NCBI RefSeq assembly: GCF_032854445.1
Contig: NC_088295.1
Coordinates: 76,290,028 to 76,354,027 of the forward strand
Length of the DNA stretch: 64,000 nt
Source: Liolophura sinensis
Lineage: Eukaryota > Mollusca > Polyplacophora > Chitonida > Chitonidae
Reading direction: 5' to 3'
In this document: positions 34,376-46,259 of the stretch, piece by piece
Numbering within the stretch: position 1 is the first letter of the stretch
How the letters are laid out: each line of letters starts with the position of its first letter
Notes under the pieces: generated by a model
Told to the model about the DNA's origin: nothing
Database searches by the model: none
The model's input: only the letters and a program-made list of their open reading frames with translations
Made by a program: the position numbers and the translations under genes

Positions 34376-34615
34376 TCTTGGCTCGGGCTGGCGGAACGTG
34401 GAGAAATTGGTTAGGCTTAACTTACGATTTAGCCTTGACCCCGGCTGACGGCATGTTGGGAAGCTCGTTAACTTTAGCAAACGATTTTGTCTTGGCCCGG
34501 GCTGGTGGCATGTTGAGAGGTTTGTCGAGAAATTTGTCAGATGTAACTAATGTTTTCGCCTTGGCTCGTTTTACCGTATTGTCGAGAAGTTTGCAGGGTT
34601 TAACTAACCTTTTCA
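34376..34615. repeat. Four diverged tandem units of about 55-65 bp
   Basis: Each unit starts CTTGGCTCG or a close variant (34376, about 34433, 34492 and 34560) and runs through a GCTGGCGG-like and TTTAACTAAC-like segment. The minus strand reads Lys/Ala/Pro-rich repeats (for example PPARAKTKSF) but has a stop between units. It may be a decayed repeat-coding segment or a plain minisatellite. Confidence 0.65.
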
Positions 34616-34670
34616 TCCGAAGTAGTCTTAAATTTGTCGAAGATATAACACAAATGAAACAAGTAACTAA

Positions 34671-34717
34671 TTTATTTATTTTATTTATTTCATTGGTGTT
34701 CTATGCCGTTCTCACAA
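34671..34717 (-). mobile_element. SINE-A 3' tip, extreme 5' truncation
   Basis: About 47 bases (tail plus 'cattggtgttctatgccgtt') flanked by TAACTAA at 34664-34670 and 34719-34725, which looks like a very short retrotransposition product. Confidence 0.68.
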
Positions 34718-34734
34718 ATAACTAAATTCTTTTT

Positions 34735-36185
34735 TTAGATTTAAAAAGAAAAGTGAAAAAATAAGAAATGTGGTTACATAAAACTCCATGCGCACGATGC
34801 ATTCTACACGGACACATGCAGTCCTATCAAATTTCCATTCTACAGCCGCATTTATTTGGCTTGTGATACGTGTTTGTTTGGATTTTGTTTGGATAAATAT
34901 CAAGATAATTTGCCTTAAACTGTTTTTTTTTTACGAAATTAAACTGTATGCTGTTTTTGTTTGCGTGTAGGAAATGAGCGATTTCGCGATGATTTAGTTC
35001 GAACTTATTTATACTGTGTGCCCCATAAGTTGTCATTCATTCATTACTCATCCCTGTGCTTATGAACATATTTACGTTTCATGTTTTCCTGGGGTAAACA
35101 AATACACCATCACATATATAATCGTGCAGCTTATCCTTTAAAATGCAGATAAAAGAACAAAACGAAGAAAACAAATGAGAACAATAGTGTTTATATCAAA
35201 TGTAATTAAAAAAAACATTAAACTACGTCTTGTGTTAGCATTAAGACAAATTAACGCATTTGTTCAGAGTGTTGTTTAAGCTTCCTCTATGTTTCGTGAT
35301 TTTCATCTTGATAGATCTCAGCTGTAGTCATTATATGTTCTGATGACATATCCACAATGCCCTCAGGTCATCGGCTGACGACCTCTTACTTCAAAGGATT
35401 GTTGATGTTTATTTTACGCTTGGCAAAATTTCTTTTTTTCTTTGTACTAATGTAGCCCTTCTGTGTACTGGTCTGCCTAGCGAACTGCGCTTTAGTTCAA
35501 ATAGTAATCTTGTATATTTTCTCATTATACAAGAAAAATCTAGATAAAAGGTCAATTAGTACAGTGTCAGAGCGTCAAAATTTAACACACACTTAAAAAT
35601 GTAAAGATAAACTGAGCGATTCAGACAGTTGTCAAATTGCATGTCTGGAGAACGAATTGCTTGTTCGCTACAGAGTGTATGCAAATTTACAAGACACAGG
35701 CTATTAACAGCAGCAATACCCGTGTGATTTTTGTAAATGTTGAGAACGATGCAGGAAATTGGAAACTCTTGACATAATATTATTGTTATTTATACCTTGT
35801 TCACATTCATATATCGTTGATGTAGTATTTTTTCTCAGTTAAATTCATGGAAAATGACCTATGCTGGCAAAAGTCGAAACGTTGAAACCAGAGATTTTCG
35901 TACTTTCTCACGTGAGGCTCAGGGATAAGACTGGATATTGCTTATATACCTGGCCGATCAGTATGTTGCCTATTAAGACGTCTTGTCAGTTGTCAGTGGC
36001 ATGGTGCATGTCAAAATAACCTGAAACTGGAGTGTTTTAGTGGAACTTTCGTTTCTGTAGATTCATTTCCTGCAAACGGTACAGCCGTAAACGTGAAGTG
36101 TTCTTTATAAACAACTAAAGTAGGCTAATTTGAAATTGCAACATCTACGTGATGAAATACTTGCTGTCATGTGTTGGATATGACT
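34735..36185. other. Intergenic, nothing recognised
   Basis: No exon or repeat that I can support. Confidence 0.5.
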
Positions 36186-36189
36186 GTAT

Positions 36190-36875
36190 ACGTTAATGAA
36201 GAATGTGTGTTTACAGGTTTAATATGGCTGTCTACGATTACAATGAATGTGTATACACACTTTAGATATGGCTGACTACGCTAACAAAGAATGTGTATAT
36301 ACACACTTGATATGGCTGTCTACGCTGACAAAGAATGTGTATATACACACTTGATATGGCTGTCTACGCTGACAAAGAATGTGTATATGCACACTTGATA
36401 TGGCTGTCTACGCTGACAAAGAATGTGTATATACACACTTGATATGGCTGTCTACGCTGACAAAGAATGTGTATATACACACTTGATATGGCTTGTCTAG
36501 GCTGACAAAGAATGTCCACGTTAATGAAGAATGTGTATTTGCACGTTTGATATGGCTGTCTACGCTGACAAAGAATGTGTATATACACATTGGATATGGC
36601 TGTCTAGGCTAACAAAGAATGTGTATACACACGTTTGATATGGCTGTCTACGCTAACAAAGAATATGTTTGTACACGTTTGATATGGCTGTCTACGCTAA
36701 CAAAGAATATGTTTGTACACGTTTGATATGGCTGTCTACGCTAACAAAGAATGTGTATATACACATTGGATATGGCTGTCTACGCTAACAAAGAAAGTGT
36801 ATATACACATTGGATATGGCTGTCTACGTTAGTGAAGAATGTGTATTTACACGTTTTATATAATGTACATGTACA
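36190..36875. repeat. 44-bp minisatellite, about 14-15 units
   Basis: The unit begins 'gatatggctgtctacgctga' followed by 'caaagaatgtgtatatacac' and 'actt'. Clean 44-base spacing occurs at 36309-36480, with length variants on both sides. Each unit carries the near-palindrome GTGTATATACAC. Short open frames on the minus strand are by-products. Confidence 0.93.
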
Positions 36876-36889
36876 TGTCTGACATGGCA

Positions 36890-38585
36890 GTTTCCGTTAA
36901 TGAAATATCGTCGACAAATGTGCATAAATACAAATGAGTCAGATCGTCGCTAAGTGAAAGCCCCTAACTGAACTTCGTACATGACCCTTAAATTACTTCG
37001 TTAACCTCGCATTTACCCGTAACATTTAAAATCAACATCGTGAGAATCTAATTTACTGAGGATATTTTTTTTTACACTTTCTTTATTGAATGGAAGTTTG
37101 CAGATGACGCTTTTATATGATTTATGATGTCTCATGGTTTGAATTACTACATCTTACCGCAGAAAATGGTCGTCCCCAGTGGTTTAAGCTAGTCATTTCA
37201 CTAAGGAAGATAACGGTATCTGTCGAGGACTCTTAAACGCCTCTGAAAGTTTCAATATTTTGTCATTTTTTTGTATATTGTGTTTTGTCTTTATTTGTAA
37301 TTTTTTACTTAAGTTAACGAGAGATTGAATGGTGAAATGAACCAATGGTAGGAAATATTAAAGAGAAAGCCACAAAGTTCATTGACATGGTACTTATATT
37401 AACGTAGGCTCTGTTTGGCTTTCTGTCGTTTACCTGAAAATGTTTAGCAAAAAAACATATCTTTAAAAACCTTTTAACGGGAAAGGGTTCATTCGCTGAA
37501 GAGTTAAGTGAGTGTGAAGATAATTGGCGTATTTCTTGATTATGAAATATAACTCATTTTACTCAACTGATAAGAAGTCTAGGAAGAGAGCAGAGGGAGA
37601 GTTCAGTTTGAAAATATCCCATCCATGCACTGAAGACGGTGTGACAGTCTTCACTTTTTGTTAGATATTTCACCTCTAAGTCATAAATCAGGTTGTAACT
37701 CGTGGCGATAGTATCTACGATTGCGTGTCGTTTTACAGGTACGGGACATTTTCTTTTCCCAACTTGGGCCGTTTGCCGGCGGCGCTTCGCACTGATTGGC
37801 ACTGAAGAGGACTTGGGTGTAGTTTGCCTCCAGCGGTCAACTACTAGATTACTAATGTGCCTATTTCATGCATGACGGCACAAGGTACAGGACTACCCAA
37901 CAATATCCCCACGAACATTGACAAATACCGTATACTTGTAAAATCACAAATCGCATTATTTATATGCTAATGAGGTTATTGTTTACTCTCCCTCTATTCA
38001 GGCCTTCATGGACTTGTCGAATCACAGATAGATAACTTATAATAAAAACTTATTACAATTATGTTAGTTCGTTTTTTCTGTCGCAAAAATTATTAGCTCT
38101 CAAGAAGTTGACCTCACAACGACTTCCTCAGTTATGTTTGACTTTGCCAAACTCCCACTAAAATTCCATTTGAAATTAGAGTTAATTAAAGGTTTACTAA
38201 ATTGCGTCTTTGACTAGACCGAGATATCCGTTGGTTTTCCAGAGGAAATTCATCGCCCAGATATTTTTCTTATTAACATTAAACAAAAAGGAGAGGTAAG
38301 CCTTTCACAATTTATCCACCTTTTCGAGAAAATAAGACAAAAGGGCTGTTAGTTTTGATTAAGAAGACATTCTTGTCGTAATTAAATTAAACGTTCTGCA
38401 CCTATTCTTTCTACTAGCGGATTACATATTAATGTCTCATTTTCCACGGTGGCACGCCCTAACCACAGCAGAAGCCAAAAAACTGGCGTGATACATGTAT
38501 AGCCTTCAGGGATATCGCGTTAACCCTCTCGTCATCTTAAAGCCACCATACAGTTACCCAAAACTTCGATACCGTTAACCGGCCC
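36890..38585. other. Intergenic, nothing recognised
   Basis: AT-rich, no supported feature. Confidence 0.5.
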
Positions 38586-38589
38586 CCCG

Positions 38590-38945
38590 TCTGCTCCGGG
38601 AGCGGTAGATCCAGGGTCAATCCTGGGTCGAGTCACACCTAAGACTTTAAAACAAGAAGTTGCCGCTTCCTCGCTTGGCGTTCATCATGAAGGGGATAGT
38701 GCAACGAAAGGTTGACCCTTACCAGTATAACCAGTATAATGGTTCGGGCTGCTAGGGGGGGGGGGGGGGGGTGGGGGGCAGCTTACTTGCCTTCGATTAA
38801 GCGTCTCAGTGAAGCAGTACTAGATAAAAGAGCGGTGGAAATCCGTCCTGCAACAAGGAGGCACATTAGATGCATTCTAAGGATTCCTTCGTCGTCATAT
38901 GACTGAAAAATGGTTAAGTACGACGTTAAACCCCAAGCACTCACT
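38590..38945 (+). mobile_element. SINE-B copy with an internal poly-G run
   Basis: Head with B-box-like GGGTCAATCC, body and tail as in the copy at 22540-22905, ending CACTCACTC. At 38755-38771 there are 17 consecutive G, then T, then six more G, in place of a short 'ggtgtgtcag'-type segment in sister copies. Confidence 0.85.
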
Positions 38946-39144
38946 CACTCCAATACCGTTATAATGTATGTATGAATTTTGCTTTTATTTGAGGCCTAAT
39001 AATGCTGAGAATATTCACATGCATAGTTGAATAATGCCACAAGGCTAGTATACAGGTGAAATTGGGACACTTGTATACATTACATCATTCCAGAATTTAG
39101 TAGTGTTTCTTTGCCTATTATAATATTTACTCATGTTAATATTT

Positions 39145-39208
39145 TAGGCTGTACTCAACAATACCTCACTTATACGACGACGCTCAACATTAAGGTGGGA
39201 GGTAGCTC
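39145..39208 (-). mobile_element. SINE-A core fragment
   Basis: 'ctgtactcaacaatacctca' then 'cttatacgacgacgc', matching the 3' part of the SINE-A core; tail and head absent. Confidence 0.65.
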
Positions 39209-39209
39209 A

Positions 39210-41767
39210 GTGAAAAATATATTATATAAATATTATCTGTTATATTGTTATATGTTTGCAATGCACACCCCCATATTAAACATATGTATAAATATTAATT
39301 TATACTAAGTATTATTTAAGTGAAATTTTATCGGTAAAATACATTCACAACTTACGAATTGTATAAATTGGGACAAATGGCATATAACACCGGCATATAA
39401 GGACGCATGTGAATAGGCTGCTTTTCGTGTAATTAAAAGACTCCTGCGTACGTATTTTGAGGTGAACTTCCTAAGTAAGATTGTGTGTATTTGCAAATTT
39501 ATTGAGCAGTGATTTGTGCCATTTTGTCTTTTACTTATTCGACGGTGATCGAAAATATGGCTTGAAGACTTTTGAGGATATCTGAGCCATTCTTCCGTTG
39601 CATGACAAACCTACTGACTTCAGCCTGGCGTAGGTGGACTTGGATCCTAAGCATCGGGTTCTGTCCCGCCAAAGCTGACCTACGCGTAACGCTTATGTCA
39701 AAAAATTCATCAAACCCTTGCGATTATAAGCATTTGGTGGCGTCTGACCAGATTCGTTTTCGTTGCGCGATTGTCTACAACATGGATCTGTCGGCATGTA
39801 GGTAGCAACGTGACTGTCGTGAATGATACTTCCAAGCGACCAACTGTGCAAAAGCTGTCCGGAGTTGTACCTCCAAGATACAACTATATAGTTCCAGTCA
39901 CAGGAAAGTCCAACATGCTTATCTCCGAGTAACTTCTGAGTCATCAGTTTTCGTTGATAGCAAGCTTTATTGCTGATTCCATGGTTACAGTGTCTTTCTC
40001 TATGCATCGTACTGACTACACACACAAACGTCTAATGGAAGAGATGTTCCAGTTAAAATGCAAGCTTGATAGCATATTCTTACTGTATTCAATACCTCAA
40101 GTTTATCAGCAAGATTTTGCAGTAATGACTTGTTAAATTTAACTCAACGTACAATGAAACTAGCCCAGCTTTTAATGCAGGCGAGTTTCAGTCTGTTATG
40201 GCAGCTTTACCTTTTCAGTTGATTATTATGCATTAATGATTAACTTACATGAGTATTTGTGTTGCTGACAATAAACACCTTGGAAATTATTTCTCGTGAA
40301 AATGAAACTCCAGTGACTAACAGGCTTCAGTGAAACTCGATAGCTATTGTATTTAAGCAATTTAACTTTTACGCTCAGCGTTGTTACGCCAATCTTTCTT
40401 TACACTTAATATGACACTTCCACCGTGCGCACTCTATTTCACGAGGTCGCCTCCGTTTAATTAAATCACAATTTATTAAATTTGCACTAAATATTATAAA
40501 CTGGATTGGCAATGAACCCGAATGTTGGCAATGCAACCGTCGGATGTCCTCATGCATGAACTGTTAGACATAAAAGTGTCAGGCTCAGGCACGTGTGAAA
40601 ACCGCAGTATGCATGCGCACTTCACCATACATGCAGTCAACATCACAATCGTGTTATTTACGCCACACTTATAAAACTTACTTACTTGCATAGTTTCGTG
40701 TAACACGGTTAATGTACGATTAACATTTTTGTTTTACAGAGTTAGAGTAACATGGTTTCACTTATAGAGCAGAAGAAATTGTATTCAATATTAATATTTT
40801 ACCTTAAGCACATAAATTACTACAGTGTTATTGCTTTTAAAAAGGCGTTTTTCTGTTAATTGGTATTTCAGACAAACGTGTGGTTTCAGTGCAGCGTACT
40901 AATGTTGATGATACTGATTTACCTTTATTCCTAACTGAATTTTTTTAAAAGATTGTTTTTAGTCGTATAAATTTGAACAAGCGCCTCTGCTCAAACGAGT
41001 CTACAACATTAGATCCACTTGTATTTTAAAATTTCAAAAGAGATTATTTTGCACTGAACAACCTTGTGTAAATTTGCTCCAGGCAAATGTTATCGTTTGT
41101 TCACATTTTTGAAGTTTATACCCTTAATTAACCAGTTGTAACTGTCCTTTCAACGACTTCTGCTAATTGAAACTGCCAATTATCTTGCAAAAGTCAGCGA
41201 AACTGAAACAAAAAGCTTATGATAAACTCATGATTTTGTGACATAGCTTTCATATTTGCCGGTAGGGGGGCGAAGGCCACCCACGGGGAATTGGTGACAA
41301 ATACCAGATCAGATCTATAGGCGGGAAATAAAATATGATGATAACGCTTATAGTCTCTTAACAAAGTCATGATTTCCCATTAGCATTGTATTCAGATATT
41401 TACTGATATTTCAAATGTTTTATCTCCGGGCAAGTTGAGTTCTTTTCCGTTCTATAAACAACTCAGACAAGCTCCGTTATTTTCCAGAGCCTTTATTAAT
41501 TATACATGGTTTTTTCCAGCTGCAACCTGCTTGCAACAGGCCTACTCACAATGTTCCTCTTGTCAAGCAGAAATGTTAAATTATTTCCATCTGTCAAATC
41601 CTTAACTAGCTGTGAGAGAATTATAGGGGAAGTAAGAGTGTGGTTCGTTCAGTACGTTTCAACTGACGAGTTATTTAACTAGCTTTGTGGTGTACAGCAG
41701 TATTTAAATGGACATGGTCAGTCATATCCAATGTTAAGCTTACAAGGCAAACTACGAAAGAGTGCGT
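39210..41767. other. Intergenic, nothing recognised
   Basis: Overlapping opposed open frames near 39572-40025 have no features that support coding. Confidence 0.45.
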
Positions 41768-41780
41768 GTTATTTATTGAT

Positions 41781-41918
41781 TTATTTGCTTGGTGTTTTAC
41801 GCCGTACTTAAGAATATTTCATTTATACGACGGCGGATGGTGGGAGGAAACCTGGAAAACCTGGAAAACCCACAACCATCCGCAGGTTGCTGAAGACCTT
41901 CCCACGTACGGCCGGAGA
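41781..41918 (-). mobile_element. SINE-A insertion with 13-bp target-site duplication
   Basis: Tail and core with a small internal deletion and a local 'cctggaaaacctggaaaacc' duplication; 5' truncated at GCCGGAGA. GTTATTTATTGAT flanks it at 41768-41780 and 41919-41931. Confidence 0.9.
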
Positions 41919-41934
41919 GTTATTTATTGATGCA

Positions 41935-44369
41935 TGCCTCTATATATAATAAAATGGTTTACAATGATGTACAGTGGTATTGCTGATAAATATTTATGGT
42001 GTTTTCCAACCCCTAATTACACAATACTTCAGCCTTCATTTTTCTAGCTCGAGCAACTAGAACTAAACGATATTGGTATACCAGTGCTGCGGTTGTACTC
42101 TCAGCCCTGTTATCGCTTATATTATATATCTGCATAAACCAAGACTTTCCTGGTGGACTCAACATCGCGGAGGCCTGATCCCTCGGTGTTGTTTTCGGGG
42201 TGATATTAAATGTGACAACGCAGCATTTTGACGTCTAATAAATTGCTATCAACATCAAGGATTTTATTTACTTAATTGCTATTAAGCCATGGAGCTAGGT
42301 GCGTTAGGGATGTATACGTTGCTAATGTTTCAGAATTATCATGTGCCTGAAGGTTAGAATAAACCCCCAAAGGGCGTAAATTAACAGTAGGCCGTATTGA
42401 GGGCCATATTGGTGGAAGACAAGAACACAACAGAGCGAACGTAACACTTCAAGACTCTCTTCCCCTATTTACTGAGCCTCGTACCGATCCTAGAAGTGTC
42501 ATACCAAGGTGTCTTAGCCTGCGCTATATTCACCACATTCCAAAAATGTACGGAATTTGAGAAAAATGCATATAAATAGGACTTAATTAATCTATGTGCT
42601 CACAAATACCGATATTTCTCCGGTAAATCATCTTACTTTAACCAATTAATTAACCACACAGTCTGCAACTTAAGACTGTTGTTCACATCTTGACAGGTGT
42701 TTATCTGTAATTTGTATGTGAAACGACGAGAAGTTTTTCAGATTAGTTGGATTATTTCCTTGTGATGATAACCAAGACCTCGTGTCATTACAGTATTAAT
42801 ACAATATTGTACTCAGGGTTAATGAAATGTTTAGCTCCCGGTCTTAACTTAACTAAGGGTCGGGGTGGTATACATTGGCCATTAGTTCGTCACTGAAGTA
42901 ATTTAGCTGTTTTAATTAATTATAATGTTCAATTTAAATTAGTATCGCAACAATTTCCCGCTCCTAGTGTATTATTAACATTCTTCCATGAATTCCTTTT
43001 CTAGGTGTGTATCAATTAGAAATACTTAATGTTTGTCAAGGTGATGAAAAGAAACGAATCACTGTATTTGTATTTGTTATCATATACATATTTTGTTATC
43101 GACACCAGATATTCTAAACGATTTGAATACTGATTTCACTCAGTCACCTAGAATATACTTTACATCTTTCCAACATCATTGAAGGCTATTGACTGCTTCT
43201 CCTTGCATGATTCCGTCCTATTTTCGTGCTTCGTATGTATTCTTAGTTCTTTGGTGGTTTGTATTATACATCGTTTCTTGGAATTCACTTTGCGATAACT
43301 GACCTAGATCGTCCTTCCTGGTTAACGGCTGGTATACGAATGTCTGTTTCGACACACAGATTGACGATTTATTTGTTTATTTCATCGGGGTTTTGTTATC
43401 AAATGAAATACAGTAAACCAGTGGAATCGCCCCAACGCACTAAGCAGTTTTTTAGTATTGCTTTGACGTCTTAAATGGCTGCATGAAAGTAACCTATTAT
43501 CAGAGCATGTTTAAGTATCGTAATAGTCACGTGCAATGCATGGGTTCTGGAAATCTATAGAGCAGTACATTTACAACTGACGTAAACCTGGTGTGCTTAA
43601 TTAATCACAATAAACCTATGATATACTCTTATATTACACAAACAGTTCAGGGCTGTGCAATTAACATATTTAGTTAAATTGAACATGGACAAAGTCTGCT
43701 ATTGTGGCAAATCGTGACTTGTTCGTCTATATAGGGACGGGTCTATCCCAGGCTGTGACGACACGCCTTACTCTGATAAGCATCTTTTCATTTTGTTTTT
43801 ATTATCTCGTGAATTCTTAACTAAGATCAGGCGGTTATATGTTCATCATAATTCTCCACTGACGTCTACTTCTCTTGAAGTTTTGTCAATTAATTTCATA
43901 AGCCATTTCAACCTTTCAAGAAATCTTTCTAATTAAATTAAATAACAAATGATGCATTATGCTTTGTATGGTTTTGACAAATTAATTATGTTTAATTGAT
44001 AGTCATGTCTGGGCGGGGAGAGTATGATAACTATCTAGAAACCCACGCGAACACAGACAGCTTATGCGTATTGGACAATAAATGTTAAATGTTTAGATGA
44101 AAGGTTACGTGATATGTCTGGCTGGGGTCAAAACTCAGTCGCGATTAAAATGAGCGGGAAATTTGAACTTAGTAAGTTTTTTAATTACGGTCTGGAAAAT
44201 CAGACATATATACTAGTCTGTCTGTTTCTTAAAGTCATTCTTTACTCAGCACAATATTGTGCACATCGATTTCTCATCTGTTCTAGTTTTGCACCTAGCC
44301 AACTACTGATTTCGTCGTATATTTCATAAATGTAATTACTGATAATAAGAAGTGTGAATGAATTATTGG
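41935..44369. other. Intergenic, nothing recognised
   Basis: No gene. A segment near 42225-42290 is weakly similar to one near 48077-48190. Confidence 0.45.
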
Positions 44370-44708
44370 GTTTTAAGGTCGTGCCTAACAATTTTCCAGC
44401 CGTATGACGACGAGGACCCATCAGGTGTGTGTAGTATAGAGTGTCTTCTTGTGGTAGGGCGAGTCAATGTCGCCAAAGTGTATCAGAGATATCAAGCTGA
44501 AGACACCAGATATGACACCTCACCCAATCACATTACACTGACACCGGGCCAACCAGTCATGCTTCCTTGCTCTTGCCACTTAGTGCTGATCGCCAAGCGA
44601 GGCAGTGGCATCATTCTTAAAGTCTTGGTATGAACCTACCCGAGTTTGATTCTGGGGTCTCCCGACTTCCAGGCGGATACCTCTAACCATTAGGCCATCC
44701 AAGCGGTT
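44370..44708 (-). mobile_element. SINE-C copy with full tRNA-like head
   Basis: On the minus strand it starts with a head containing A box TGGCCTAATGG and B-box-like GAATCAAACTC, then the SINE-C body and a tail related to 'gaaaattgttaggcacgac'. This is the most complete SINE-C here and shows its tRNA origin. No clear target-site duplication was seen. Confidence 0.85.
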
Positions 44709-44719
44709 ACCAACTTCTA

Positions 44720-46025
44720 AGCACCGCTCACACCCACCTCCGGCCCTATTATTTTCTTAATCTCTAATAGAAGCCCGGGGAGTTGAGGTCCTCATTTCGG
44801 AACAAAATAAACAAGGGTTTCTCAAATGTCATTGTTGTCGTAGTTTAAGACATTTCACCATTCATATCAGGTAGTTTATGGCCTATTTGAGCTAAACTGT
44901 CATGATAGAAAATTCAGTCAGTAACATAAAAACAATGTTTTGATCACATGTCATATGAATGGTAACCATGGTGAGGTGGATTAGAACAAAAGCAATGCTA
45001 TACAATTAAATTAAAGACGCACGGGACAGAGAGTAAGACCGGAGCAGCGACGACTGTGTGTAAATGGTCACACGTAACCGGTGAAACACGGCCTCTTGTC
45101 AATTTACCTCAATAGGGTTTTGTTCCAACTGTTCACGTAAATGCAGAAGTAGTAGCAATAAGTAGTACTGGCCCCCAGGCATCATGGCTTATGCATTTAT
45201 GTACAACATTTCCTGAAGTTAGATTCTGGACATTCCATAAAATCACGACGACCTAGTGTATCTGACGGGCGACCTGACATTGAAATGTATCAATTATTGG
45301 ATGTTAATTTCATTGCATAAAAACAATATAAAACATCATTGTAGTATTTGGCCTTTTAATCAATGCTCGGTAATCTCCTTCATCGATGCTAATTAAACTG
45401 TGTTAGTATCAGCAAAAATAGTTAATTAAAAATCAGCCCAAGATATGGGTATATTGTGTTTGTAAATGCCACGTGTGTGTCTTGACAGATTGATTCCGCA
45501 GTCACGTCACGCAGGCTTGTCACATGGTTAAACACGTTAATCTCATGTACAGTTTTCCGATAGGCATGTCGTCATTGGTCGCCCACTCTCTTTGATCTAC
45601 GTTACGAGCTGACAAATTAATTGACAGCCCGATTAGTAAGACGAGGCATCCTCGTGGGTGTTTCTTGTGATACGATCAGGATAAGGCGGGACATGACAAG
45701 TGACTGTGCCCAAGAGATGGTAGGCGGCAGATCCCGCTACATTGTTGACCGCATTGACGGTGGTCTGACACCTTGGAAACTTTATTTGGCTTATCGGTTC
45801 GAGAGGGCGCCAGGGGGAGATAACTTTCTCAACGGTTCTGAGTCAACAACAAAGATGGTTACAGAAATTCCCAAAGCTGTTCAACCAAATATCAACTCTG
45901 CTACATGTTACAACCGTATACATACAATTCAACGCGGTACATAGTTATGCATTGCAAACATGCGTTAACAAGTTTTAATGCCAGCTGGATGGACGCCAGA
46001 CCAATCAGTCAGAATAGTTTATAAG
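44720..46025. other. Intergenic, nothing recognised
   Basis: A 107-codon open frame at 45621-45944 has no recognisable domain and no splice or expression context. Confidence 0.45.
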
Positions 46026-46031
46026 TGAGGA

Positions 46032-46047
46032 CCCCCCCCCCCCCCCC
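46032..46047. repeat. Poly-C run of 16
   Basis: Uninterrupted homopolymer of 16 C; length may be unreliable in an assembly. Confidence 0.9.
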
Positions 46048-46203
46048 AAGCTGGCCGCCGATTTGTTCCATGACCAATGGTATCGCATACTCGAATCCAC
46101 CTCTCACTGTCAGTTACTTTGCAAAGGACTGCTATTTTTCAAGGGCATTTCGGTTTCGTTCGCCAGACACCAAGCCAGTTGTCCTTGTAGTAAAGCATTC
46201 TTA

Positions 46204-46256
46204 TGTGCGGTGAAGTAAATAAATAAATAAATAAATAAAGAAATAAATAAATAAAT
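46204..46256. repeat. (AAAT)n microsatellite
   Basis: About 13 copies with one AAAG variant. It may be the remaining tail of an old SINE, since upstream sequence is too diverged to tell. Confidence 0.85.
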
Positions 46257-46259
46257 TTT

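Noticed and set aside
44635-44708. True tRNA gene
   Set aside because: A- and B-box-like sequences are present, but the stretch continues into a SINE-C body and lacks a convincing cloverleaf. The same applies to the other tRNA-like heads.
45621-45944. 107-codon open frame
   Set aside because: No recognisable motif, no splice context, and within the length expected by chance in 64 kb.
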